Shown here: positions 7,846 to 16,900 of the stretch, in pieces
Position numbering within the stretch: position 1 is the stretch's first letter
How the letters are laid out: every line of letters starts with the position of its first letter
Virus record (IMG/VR): IMGVR_UViG_3300034140_000002
Location: 29,665-93,664 of that record
DNA: 64,000 bases
Direction: 5' to 3' (one strand)
Source of the DNA: a virus
The notes under the pieces: model-generated
Databases searched by the model: none
What the model was told of the DNA's origin: nothing
What the model saw: only the letters and a program-made list of their open reading frames with translations
Translations under genes and position numbers: made by a program

Positions 7846-8145
7846 TTATGGGTTATTCCCACGATGGTTACTGTTATCAATCTGGTTATTCAAACGTTGT
7901 TCCACTCGGATAATACCCGAAGAGACGTTTTCCAGAGTACGGTTGATGTTTTCTACAGCGTGCACTAAGGCACCGTTAGTCACATACTTCTCACTTGCTA
8001 CAAGTTTGTAGGCTAGCAACTCTTCGTATGTTTTGTCAGCTTTGGCTTGAACAGCATCTGTATCTGCTTTTAGTGCCCTGTAGAGATACGCGCCAACTGA
8101 TAGAACAACACCTATTGCTATTTGAATTACTACATTCCAATCCAT
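7846..8145 (-). CDS. Membrane-anchored coiled-coil protein (99 aa)
   Basis: One N-terminal transmembrane helix (about residues 5-22, VVIQIAIGVVLSVGAYLY) is followed by a coiled coil (ADTDAVQAKADKTYEELLAYKL and a second helix to the Asn-rich end). It sits just upstream of the endolysin. It could be a lysis accessory or antiholin-type protein, or a virion-associated membrane protein; position and topology are the only evidence. Confidence 0.6.
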   Translation of the reverse strand: MDWNVVIQIAIGVVLSVGAYLYRALKADTDAVQAKADKTYEELLAYKLVASEKYVTNGALVHAVENINRTLENVSSGIIRVEQRLNNQIDNSNHRGNNP

Positions 8146-8177
8146 TTTGAAACCCTTCTTTTTAACTACATTAAAGA

Positions 8178-8194
8178 ACTGCCAAAATAGCAGT
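8178..8194 (-). terminator. Weak hairpin terminator candidate
   Basis: On the minus strand ACTGC and GCAGT form a 5-bp stem with a 7-base loop, followed by TCTTTAATG. The stem is short and the T run imperfect. It lies in the 93-base gap between two late genes. Confidence 0.3.
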
Positions 8195-8238
8195 CCCTAC
8201 GCAAGCCCTCGGGTTCTGGGAGAGCCTGTCGCATCTGG

Positions 8239-8754
8239 TTAGTCCTGCACGTAATACAACCTCAAGCCTTTATTCAAAGCTTCCTTCAATACTGCTGCGG
8301 GAGTTGCCCTCCCACCTAAATCTAGCCCTGACAGACGCCTTGCTGTAATGACATACTCTGCACACTCCAACACATCATCTGCACCAATCTCCAGCTTATC
8401 CAAGTAAGCTAAGATAGCCTGCCACTTAGAATACTTGCCCTTGCCAATATGGGACATCAGATATTCCATCTCCACATCCTGCATAGGTGTACGAGTGGGA
8501 ACAATGTAGAAGCCATCCTTAGCGAAGTTGCTGAGTGGCACAAGCCTAGCTAGTGGGGATACACTTTCTGCAATAAACACCCTCCCAGCAATCTTCACCA
8601 CAACTCCTACATGGGTGTACTCCGTAAAAGAGAACAGCCGAACAAGCATAACCTGAGCATCATATAGCGATGCCCATTTATAATGACTAAAGAATACTAA
8701 ATCTCCAGACTCTAAGCTATCCCTACAATCTTCGTAAGTAACTTTTTCACTCAT
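8239..8754 (-). CDS. Permuted NlpC/P60-like papain-fold protein
   Basis: The 171-aa protein has SGDLVFFS near residue 16, THVGVVV near residue 47 (candidate catalytic His) and ECAEYV near residue 131 (candidate catalytic Cys). This order (His before Cys) is that of permuted YiiX/YaeF-type cysteine peptidases. In phage tail modules such proteins are usually cell-wall-active tail-tip components. It overlaps the next upstream gene by 4 bases, so it is part of the tail operon. Confidence 0.6.
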   Translation of the reverse strand: MSEKVTYEDCRDSLESGDLVFFSHYKWASLYDAQVMLVRLFSFTEYTHVGVVVKIAGRVFIAESVSPLARLVPLSNFAKDGFYIVPTRTPMQDVEMEYLMSHIGKGKYSKWQAILAYLDKLEIGADDVLECAEYVITARRLSGLDLGGRATPAAVLKEALNKGLRLYYVQD

Positions 8755-9587
8755 AGTGCCTCCACTTCTAGAGGCATGGCGTACACGCCAGCAGCATTAG
8801 CAGACAACACACTCACCTGACTAAACTTACCCCACACAGTGTTGGCTTGCTCTAAGTCTCTGTCAGTGTTGTCAGGATACCCGCTCATCCACACAGGGCT
8901 ACTAATTCCACAGTAGCTAACAATCTTCCACATGGCTTTCTGATCAACTGCCTTCAGAGCATTCATGTTCATAGTGAGCTTCTTGTACCTAGCACCTACG
9001 TCTGTGTGCAGGGTTCCAGAGTCACTGCGATAATTCTTGGACATGTCCTCCATGCTGAAACTAGCACCAATCTCTGCACCATAAGTTGGTTGGAAATATT
9101 CCCCAACCACAAGCTTCCATGCTTCTAAATATCCTTGTAGATTATTGGTATCTACAATATCTATTGTCACCCTGCGAGCACTCTTTACAGGGAAGAACAC
9201 ACGAGCCACAGAACCCCCTCCATAAGCGTAAGCAGACACACTCTGAGCCGCTGTTAGTCCGGCTACTTTAATTGCCATAGCGGGGCTGCAAATAGTGCTG
9301 GTGTGCGTGTAGATGAGCGTACTGCCTGCTGTGTCCGAATAACACTTAACGACCATAGTAGCTGTTGGGCTGAAGTTACCGAACATACTCACCATGTTCA
9401 CATTCTCAAGGTTGGTCCAAGAGGCTGTGACAGAGGCTGTAGTGACGGTGGCAACACTTCTCCACACTTCATTCTTACTGTTTGTGATAAGATTTGTCGC
9501 AGCTATTGCAGCGCTTGTTGCGGTGACTGTGGTGCCCACCCTGTCTACAATGTTGTCTGCTACGATTCTTAATACATTCTCGGCCAT
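8751..9587 (-). CDS. Tail protein, beta-rich (278 aa)
   Basis: The sequence alternates Thr/Val/Ala-rich beta strands with a jelly-roll-like look (TSWTNLENVNMVSMFGNFSP, then VKSARRVTIDIVDTNN). It ends in a helical part with SGYPDNTDRD. No family is named with certainty. It sits between the receptor-binding genes and the papain-like protein in the distal-tail region, so a tail-tip or fibre-associated role is inferred. Confidence 0.55.
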   Translation of the reverse strand: MAENVLRIVADNIVDRVGTTVTATSAAIAATNLITNSKNEVWRSVATVTTASVTASWTNLENVNMVSMFGNFSPTATMVVKCYSDTAGSTLIYTHTSTICSPAMAIKVAGLTAAQSVSAYAYGGGSVARVFFPVKSARRVTIDIVDTNNLQGYLEAWKLVVGEYFQPTYGAEIGASFSMEDMSKNYRSDSGTLHTDVGARYKKLTMNMNALKAVDQKAMWKIVSYCGISSPVWMSGYPDNTDRDLEQANTVWGKFSQVSVLSANAAGVYAMPLEVEAL

Positions 9588-9591
9588 ATAT

Positions 9592-10155
9592 TCATTCCCA
9601 TTTTATATTCGCCACTTCGGCTGCTGTTGTGGCGTCAGCCAATAGTTGTTTTAAGTTTTGTGCATGAGTGAAGTTTTGCTGACCTTGTTGCACCATAGCC
9701 ATGAACAATTGAATCCATGTGGCTTTGTCAGGGATAGGTACGTAAGTGTTGTCTATAGCTTTCCATTGGTTAATAGGGACAACGCCCAATAAGGAAACCA
9801 CTCCGTTCACAGCGTCTATATCAGAACGGGAGAGTTCGTCACAAGCTATCTGTTTTCCTTGGAAATTAAAATAGCTTCGATTAGCTTGCAACCTATTGGC
9901 GTTAATCTCAGCATTCTTACTCACTTTTAATTCAGATAAAGATGCAGTTTCTACCCACACAACAGCCCCGTCAACAATAGAAGGAACGGTTGTAGGTGAT
10001 GGGTGGTCACGAACAAATGGCGCTGGCAGTTCGACATGCGTGCATCCGTCGATCAGTGACGGAAAATCCGGCATAGGGCCTTCGTCCGGGATATCTCGCT
10101 GAAACCCAAACTGAATTACATTCTGAGCGTCAATCACTGCAAAGTATTTAATCAT
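9592..10155 (-). CDS. Tail fibre assembly/attachment protein, DUF4376-like
   Basis: The 187-aa product has an N-terminal domain found on fibre-assembly proteins (YFAVIDAQNVIQFGFQ). The C-terminal segment from about residue 85 (NRSYFNFQGKQIACDELSRSDIDAVNG) fits the DUF4376 pattern 'F-x-Y/F-x-G-K-x-I-x-x-D-x-x-S-x-x-D-I'. It overlaps the fibre gene by 4 bases, as fibre chaperones usually follow their fibre. Confidence 0.6.
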   Translation of the reverse strand: MIKYFAVIDAQNVIQFGFQRDIPDEGPMPDFPSLIDGCTHVELPAPFVRDHPSPTTVPSIVDGAVVWVETASLSELKVSKNAEINANRLQANRSYFNFQGKQIACDELSRSDIDAVNGVVSLLGVVPINQWKAIDNTYVPIPDKATWIQLFMAMVQQGQQNFTHAQNLKQLLADATTAAEVANIKWE

Positions 10156-12470
10156 GGTGCTGTCCCTGATCCGTGTCCAACATCGACGTTGAAAGATTGC
10201 GATGCAGTTTGCCCGTAAGCGTCACGCACTGTGCAAGTCACATAGCCAGAGGTAAAGCTATTCGTAGCTGCCTTGCCGCTGACCGTAACCGTTGCTCCAG
10301 TCAAGGCGCTGAGCTTCAAGCTGCCAAAGTAACTCTCTACTTGCCACGAGTATGTGAATGGCGCAGTGCCATTGCTCACAACGGCAGTCTTTGCTTCGTA
10401 ACCGACGTAACCGGCGCTGTTCGAAGCGCCATTGAAAGAAATGTTGCTGATAACAGCTAGGGTTGGCGGATTGGCAAGTGCAGTTGCAGCAGCAGCACCA
10501 GATGTCGCACCAGATGCAACCGTAGCTGCTGGTACTCCTGCTACGAGTGTTCCGGCTGGCGCGCCGACCGTTGCGCCATTAGCTGGCTTGTTCGGTCCGC
10601 CGACAGCATCGAAGTTGTTGCTTGCTAGCGGAACCAGCCTGATGTTTTTCAACGTTCCATTAATTATGGACGAGTCAAAACCGAGCGGAGCGGTTATGTT
10701 CGCGGACACAGTGCGCAGTATGGTCCGGTTCTTCATGTAGATAACAGTGCTGCCGTCATAAGTAACGGAACATGAATCTCCAGTAGCGTACCCTGAAAGA
10801 ATCACACTGTTTGTACTTCCCGACTCGTAGTAATACAGGTTGTTCCCTGTGCCGTAGAGCGCGTAGTCGATATTCTGGTAGCTACTATCTTGGGCCGGGT
10901 TGCTGTCCAGACCAGCCATCCAGTCCCCACCCGACAATGGCTCAAAGGATACAGACGCCCCTCCAGCAAAACCTTGATAGGTGAATGCGCCCCCGTCCCA
11001 GCCAACCTGACCTGTCCGAGATACTGAGTTACCTGTAATTACCGTTCCTGCGCCAGCGGCGATGAGAGTGATATCTGCTGTTGCGTTGTCAGCGGGCTTA
11101 TTAGAGCCGCCCACGGAACCCCAATTGTTGCTGCTCTGCGGCAGGAACCGGATACCATTTATAGCCCCGGAAAATATACTGGAGTCAAAGAACAAAACTA
11201 CGTTAGCGCCAAGATCAACCGTGACAGTGCGCATGACAGTAGTGCCGTTCATGTACACTACTTTTGAACCGTCATAGGATACGGATAGAACATCGCCCAC
11301 CGCGCAAGTCCCAATAGCCCCGCGATCTTGCCCGCTTTCATAACAATTAACCCCAGCGCTGCCGGTGCAGTACATCGCAAAGTCAATTGAGTTGTAAGAC
11401 GAGTCTGTCGTTGGATCAGTGTTCAGCCCAAACATGAAGATATGGCTAGTAGACTCAACCACAATACTGGCGCAGCTACCTCCACGGAAACCGTTCTTAC
11501 TGTAGACATCTGAGTCCCATCCAGAGGATGAAGTGCGAACTGCTCTATTCCCGTTAAGCACTATCCCGCCGCCGCGAGCCAGCAAAGTCACATCCAAGGA
11601 AGCGTTAAGGTCGCCCGTGTACGCATTGCGGTCAAGGTCTTGCACCCATGCCGTCCATGCACCAGCGCTAGTATTAGCAGATTGTGTGGTAAAGCGACGG
11701 AAAGTCAGACCGTTGATATAGGCATACTGATACGCCCCACCGCCTGTGTTGTCTTGGTACTGCTTGACAGTCTCAAGGACAAAATATGTATAAAGCGAGT
11801 AGACTTCCGAGCCGAAGAAAGTGATCGTAGTCTTGAATTGTCGAGTTGTCCCCACCGGGTAATCGGAAGGCGGGTCATTCCGGTTGCGTGCACCGAAAAA
11901 CGTTCCGTTCCCAAGATCGATAGTAGGCAGGGCAGTCATTTGACCTTGCGCACCGCCCGGTCCGGTAAGAACTCCTGTTGCACCGAGTGTCAGTCCTGTC
12001 GCGGTGGTCGCCGACTTTGCCGCAATGGCATTCAGCAGCAGGGTCTTGGCGTCGTAGTACAACTTGAATGCGGCACGGAAAGTCGTGCCCGTGATGGCGG
12101 TGTCTACGGTGAGCGTATTCCACGTTGGATTATTCGTATAGAGCAGCGTGTTGAGGTCAACCTTGCTGTTGTAGTAGGCATCCCGGTTCACGCCCAGTGC
12201 GTCGGCTTTGGCAATGATGTCGTTGAACTCACCATCCATCACGGCGACCTTAAGGATCACTTCCGGCTTTTCATCTCTCGACAGGATATTGTCGTTGAAA
12301 ACAATAGCTAATGCATCATTGGCAAGCTGAGCTGATGTAGCAGCATTATTCGCTGTCTGCTGAGCAGCCTGAGCAGCAGCTAAAGCCGCAGCAGCCGTTC
12401 CGTAACTCGGTAGCAAACGTGGAGACGCAGCTTGCAACAATACATCTCTAGCATTCACTGGTGCTGTCAT
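10152..12470 (-). CDS. Tail fibre / receptor-binding protein with duplicated domain (772 aa)
   Basis: The N-terminal part is Ala-rich and helical (about residues 20-50). Two tandem copies of a beta-sandwich-like unit of about 165 residues follow, roughly 290-460 and 465-625. Each copy has GWD...GF.GG, DSSYxxIDxAxY, YESG, VTYDG/VSYDG, VYM and an end SSNN..VGG.NKPA.NAT. A Gly/Ala-rich linker and an Ig-like C-terminal domain follow (TYSWQVESYFGSLKLSALTGATVTVSG). The fold resembles concanavalin/laminin-G carbohydrate binders, by eye. Host binding is inferred from place and architecture. The coding DNA is visibly richer in GC than neighbours, suggesting recent domain acquisition. Confidence 0.7.
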   Translation of the reverse strand: MTAPVNARDVLLQAASPRLLPSYGTAAAALAAAQAAQQTANNAATSAQLANDALAIVFNDNILSRDEKPEVILKVAVMDGEFNDIIAKADALGVNRDAYYNSKVDLNTLLYTNNPTWNTLTVDTAITGTTFRAAFKLYYDAKTLLLNAIAAKSATTATGLTLGATGVLTGPGGAQGQMTALPTIDLGNGTFFGARNRNDPPSDYPVGTTRQFKTTITFFGSEVYSLYTYFVLETVKQYQDNTGGGAYQYAYINGLTFRRFTTQSANTSAGAWTAWVQDLDRNAYTGDLNASLDVTLLARGGGIVLNGNRAVRTSSSGWDSDVYSKNGFRGGSCASIVVESTSHIFMFGLNTDPTTDSSYNSIDFAMYCTGSAGVNCYESGQDRGAIGTCAVGDVLSVSYDGSKVVYMNGTTVMRTVTVDLGANVVLFFDSSIFSGAINGIRFLPQSSNNWGSVGGSNKPADNATADITLIAAGAGTVITGNSVSRTGQVGWDGGAFTYQGFAGGASVSFEPLSGGDWMAGLDSNPAQDSSYQNIDYALYGTGNNLYYYESGSTNSVILSGYATGDSCSVTYDGSTVIYMKNRTILRTVSANITAPLGFDSSIINGTLKNIRLVPLASNNFDAVGGPNKPANGATVGAPAGTLVAGVPAATVASGATSGAAAATALANPPTLAVISNISFNGASNSAGYVGYEAKTAVVSNGTAPFTYSWQVESYFGSLKLSALTGATVTVSGKAATNSFTSGYVTCTVRDAYGQTASQSFNVDVGHGSGTAP

Positions 12471-13972
12471 AACAATACTCCAAATGTAGACGTAGCCGCA
12501 AGCCAGTCTGTTACTTTATTAATAATCTGTCCCCTAACTCCTGCGCTCAACTGGAAGCGAGCGTGCTGTATTGTCTGAGGGTTTCCAAGTTGTTCTAGGA
12601 TGAGGTGAGGAAGGCCGTCATAAACTACTACCCTGCGCTGCACACTCCAGAGATTAGTAAGGCGTGTCGCCTCAGCAAGCGCTGCTGATTGAGTAATCAG
12701 GAGGGTGTCAATAGGGGTCGGGTCTGAGAACAACTTATATTTAGTGGCTACGGCAGTAGCTGCATATGTCTCACTCAACCACTCTTGCCCAAATAGCTCA
12801 ATGTGATTGGCTGGGATACCTGTCTGCAAAGCTTCTTGCACACTCCAATTCTTACAGTAGTTAATCTTGGTAGATGCGAAAACGTCAGTCATTTCAGAAA
12901 CACTAATACTCTTATCCTTCATGTCATCTGCGGTCACTGTTGTACCTGCGGACGCTTGAGGAAGATCAAGCTTGATGATTTTCATCTTACCTGCAATGGT
13001 CATAGCCACACGGGAGCCAATGCTAGACACAAGCCTATTGCAAACTTCCAGCACATTGGCCTTCTCTGTCAAGTAGATACCTAGAGGTTGTGTGTCAGCT
13101 GCTGCAAAAGTAGCTAAGCTTGTCAAATCTAGGTCACTATCTGTAAACCTCTGCCCAACCAATCCATAATCCTTTACAAGGCGCTTTACAAGCCCTACAG
13201 CGTCGTTGGAATAGGTGGTTGGCTTATCCCCTTGAGCAGAGCATGTAATCGTACCTACGGGCGCTTGGTTAAGCCTAAACTTCCCTGTGGTTTCGTAACG
13301 AGTAACAGCGCTCCATCCCATTATGTCATTCGCTAGAGGGACACCGTTGTCTCGTATTTCAATGAAGCCGTTGATAGGCCCATTGTGAATTTGGTACTCA
13401 TGTACACTGAGGTCCACTAGTAGAGGTGCTACGTTATGGCACTCTCCGAATAGTAGAGGTAGCAGCTTATCCTTGTTCGGACCACTACCGCCTAGCTTAA
13501 CTTCACTCACTGTTGTATTAAGGCGTTGAAGTTTATCGCTCAACACCAATGTAAATTTGTCTCGGGTATTGCAATCAGCCTTAGCTACAATACCATCGAA
13601 GATTTGATAGAAATCTGTCCGAGGCCAACCGTAGTCACCAATGAACAGTTTGACACTTCTACCTTGCCATACATCATTTTGCCAGCTATCTAAAGCTCCG
13701 CTGAAGTTATCAAACTCCACAACTCCAACTGAAAGGGATGCCTCCCCGGTTAAGGAAAGGCTCTCTGTAAATTGCACACCAGCAGAAATAACTGGCAGAT
13801 AGGAAGTGGATGCAGGGGTTTCTCCTGCCAAGGTGATATACCCTCTGTCTGATAAATACCTTGTAGTTTCACTGCCCAAGGCTGTATCAAACACACTCAC
13901 TTCCATCAAGATACGCCGTTTGGCTGTACCACTTTTAAGCCATGCAACCAACTGCGTATCTGTCACTGCCAT
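12467..13972 (-). CDS. Tail tip / baseplate hub-like protein (501 aa)
   Basis: It follows the tape measure gene directly, the position of the distal tail and hub proteins in long-tailed phages. The sequence has beta-rich N-terminal strands (RILMEVSVFDTALGSETTRYL, VVEFDNFSGALDS), a central region with VLSDKLQRLN and a C-terminal part with LWSVQRRVVVYDGLP. I recall this organisation from phage tail proteins annotated only as 'tail protein'. A precise homologue cannot be named without a profile search. Confidence 0.6.
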   Translation of the reverse strand: MAVTDTQLVAWLKSGTAKRRILMEVSVFDTALGSETTRYLSDRGYITLAGETPASTSYLPVISAGVQFTESLSLTGEASLSVGVVEFDNFSGALDSWQNDVWQGRSVKLFIGDYGWPRTDFYQIFDGIVAKADCNTRDKFTLVLSDKLQRLNTTVSEVKLGGSGPNKDKLLPLLFGECHNVAPLLVDLSVHEYQIHNGPINGFIEIRDNGVPLANDIMGWSAVTRYETTGKFRLNQAPVGTITCSAQGDKPTTYSNDAVGLVKRLVKDYGLVGQRFTDSDLDLTSLATFAAADTQPLGIYLTEKANVLEVCNRLVSSIGSRVAMTIAGKMKIIKLDLPQASAGTTVTADDMKDKSISVSEMTDVFASTKINYCKNWSVQEALQTGIPANHIELFGQEWLSETYAATAVATKYKLFSDPTPIDTLLITQSAALAEATRLTNLWSVQRRVVVYDGLPHLILEQLGNPQTIQHARFQLSAGVRGQIINKVTDWLAATSTFGVLL

Positions 13973-13992
13973 GTTATTCCTTTTAGTTTATT

Positions 13993-16900
13993 TTAGTTCA
14001 GGCCAATTATGGCCGTTTTGCGGTTGAGTTTACTCACAGACTCGTCAAAGCCCTCTATAGTGTTTTCAGCATTAGCTAACGAAGCCGTGAAGGTTGCACC
14101 TACAACTGCACTTGTACCCTCTTTAGACTCTGCACGAAGCGAATCAACACTAGCAACAACTCGCTCAACTGTGCCCACTAACGCAGCGATTGTGGAAGGT
14201 GCTACAGCGCCACTGGTTGGTGCCATCACTTGGATGTCATTAGCCGTTGGGATGTACGTAGTTTCCATTTGCTTGTTAGTAAGTCCTGCTGCACTACCGA
14301 GAATGATTGCTTGCTTCAGTTCGAAGATAGCTTGTGTTACAGACATCACAGAATCGTTGAGGGTCAGTAGACCTTCTACTTGCTTATTAAGAGCATTCAA
14401 ACTAGCGGTTGCTACATCCACTTGTGACGTTGCACTGCCAATCATTTGATCCAACATTGTTTGCACAAGATTGAAGTCAGATGTATAGCCTTCGCCGGAA
14501 GCGTTAATCACCTTAGATGCTGCCAGCAATGCACCAGAGGCTGTTGTCAGCTTGTCCTTCGCAGCTTGATCACCACCCTTAGCAGCCATAACAGTTGCAT
14601 CGAATTGCTTACGAGCTTCTGCATACTTCTGCATATTGGTGAGAGGGCTGTCAGCACCGAGCTTGAGGCTGTCCTGATAATTCTTCAGCGTGGTTATGAA
14701 TGCTTTAGTTTTATCAATCACACCTTGCAGAGCACCAGACTCTTTGTCATAAGCCTTCTGGAGATTGTCCTTAGCCTTGTTCACAGCATCCAACGCTTTC
14801 TGCTGCGCGTTGCTGAGTTTAACCACTCCGTTAGCCAAGTCTGCTGCATAATCAGCCGCCTCCTTGAAAGCAGGAGCTAATTCCAACATAGCTGCATACA
14901 ATTGCTGATCAGCTTTATTCGTCAGATCGAGAGCACGAATCTTCTTGTTGAACAGTTCTATGGTTTTCACTTCGCCAATGTTTAATTCTGCGAGACGCTT
15001 ATTAACTGAGTTGGTAATTGGCCCCATGCGTTCCATCTCCGAGAGGAAATTGTCAACATAGAATTTCGTACCTTCTGTCAGTTTATCTAAGCCGCCTGCT
15101 GCTGCAATCAAACCTTCGCTAACTGTGATAGTTGCAACACCTGTCAAATCAAAACTCTTGCCAAGAACGGCAAATACATCCTTAACTTGGATGAGGCTGT
15201 TTGCAACACGCATGACAGTTTCCAGATAACCTTCACCAATCTTTTGGAATTGGCTTAAGCCTACTATGGAGAACTTAGCCATGTCGTCACCAACCTTGCT
15301 AAACACTGCTTCCAGTTCTTTTTGAACTGCATCCCCAGACAGCCCTTTCAAGCTGATTCTACCTATGTCAACTACAAAGCTGGAGAGTCGCTTGTTAAAC
15401 TCACTACCACCCAGTCCAAGATTCTTGCTGGCTGCTTTAATACTTTCAGCCATACTCTCAATAATCTTAGTGAATTGGACATTCGTTTCACCACCAAGCG
15501 CGCTGGTTTGAGTGCTTGTCTTATCACTACGGAACCAACCCCCATCTTTCTTTACATCAGCATACTGATTAGCCCTCAAGCCACCGTTCAGAACAGATTG
15601 CAAAGAGGCGCTGTTAGCCATGATACCGCTATCAGTTGTGGTACGATTGCCACCGAAGACACTGTTGTTAAGTTTCCCGCCAAGCGTTGTTGCAATCTTG
15701 TCGGCAGGCCCAGAAGTTATCCCAGTGTTACGACCCACTACAACTGCGGCTAGTCCAGAGATGTTCTCAGATACAATTTTCAGGTAGTTAACCATCGAGC
15801 TACCTTGAGCTAATCCTAAGCCAGAGTTCTTGGAAAGGATTTCAATACTGTTTGCAATGGAATTACTCTTCTCATCGCTACCCAATACAGAGCCTGTCCC
15901 TTGAGATTTCTGACGGCTTGCAGCATTCTCACCACCACCTCCGCTGCCACCAAACGCTGCTACGCCAATTGCTGCAATAGCGGCTGCGCCTGCTGCCATA
16001 CCCCACGGACCCATTTGCGCCATAAACTCCATCAGCACAGTAGGAACTTTGAAAGCTTGCTTACCAGCTTCTGTGGTGCCTGTCATAATCAAAGACTTAA
16101 TCATGCCAGCTATTTCAATAGCACGAAAAGCCTTCTCAGCACCCTCTAAGATTTTGTAGCCAGTCGTACCTTCTTTGAAGAAATTCTTAGCTGCGCCTGC
16201 TGCATCGCCATAAGCTTTAACACGAGCGCTACCAGATTTATTTTCAAGGTTGTTGTAGTTCTGGGCAATCTTAAACAAGTCTGCTGCTGCCTTACCACCC
16301 TTACCGAAAGCATTCTCAAGAGAGGCTGAAATCGACTCACCAACACCTCCCCACATTTTCTTCTGTGTTTCAGCTAGGTTGGTCATACGAGCTTGAGCTT
16401 CTTCGATATCCTTTGGGTTGGTGAGCTTGGACATAGCTTCACGCAGGATAGGCAAGTCAGCTAGATATTTAGCAGAGGCTGCCTGAGCGGCTTCCCACAT
16501 ACCAGCCAAGCCTTGACCTTCAGAACCAGTTTGAATGCCCTTCATGGCGTTCTTAGTGGCATCCGCTAGGAGATTGAAAGATGCCTCAGCTTCCTTGTTA
16601 GCTGCTACTTTGATGCCTGCTGCTTTGGCCTCTTCGTTAGCAAATACCAACATCATAATATTGAAACGCTCAGCCTCGTCAGTTGTACGGTTGTATGAGT
16701 CAATAAGTTGATTACTACGCAGTTCATGCTTGCGAGCTTCATCAGCCTTAAACGCTTCTACAAACTGCCCGTTAGCTAAGTAAGCCTCGGCCTGAGCTTT
16801 GTATGTCTCTATTAAGATGCGGGAATTAAACTCTGCGCGTTTGTTGGTTGCGTCTTGCTTAGCGTCTTTACTTGCTTCGATGGCTGCAAGTACTGCGGCT

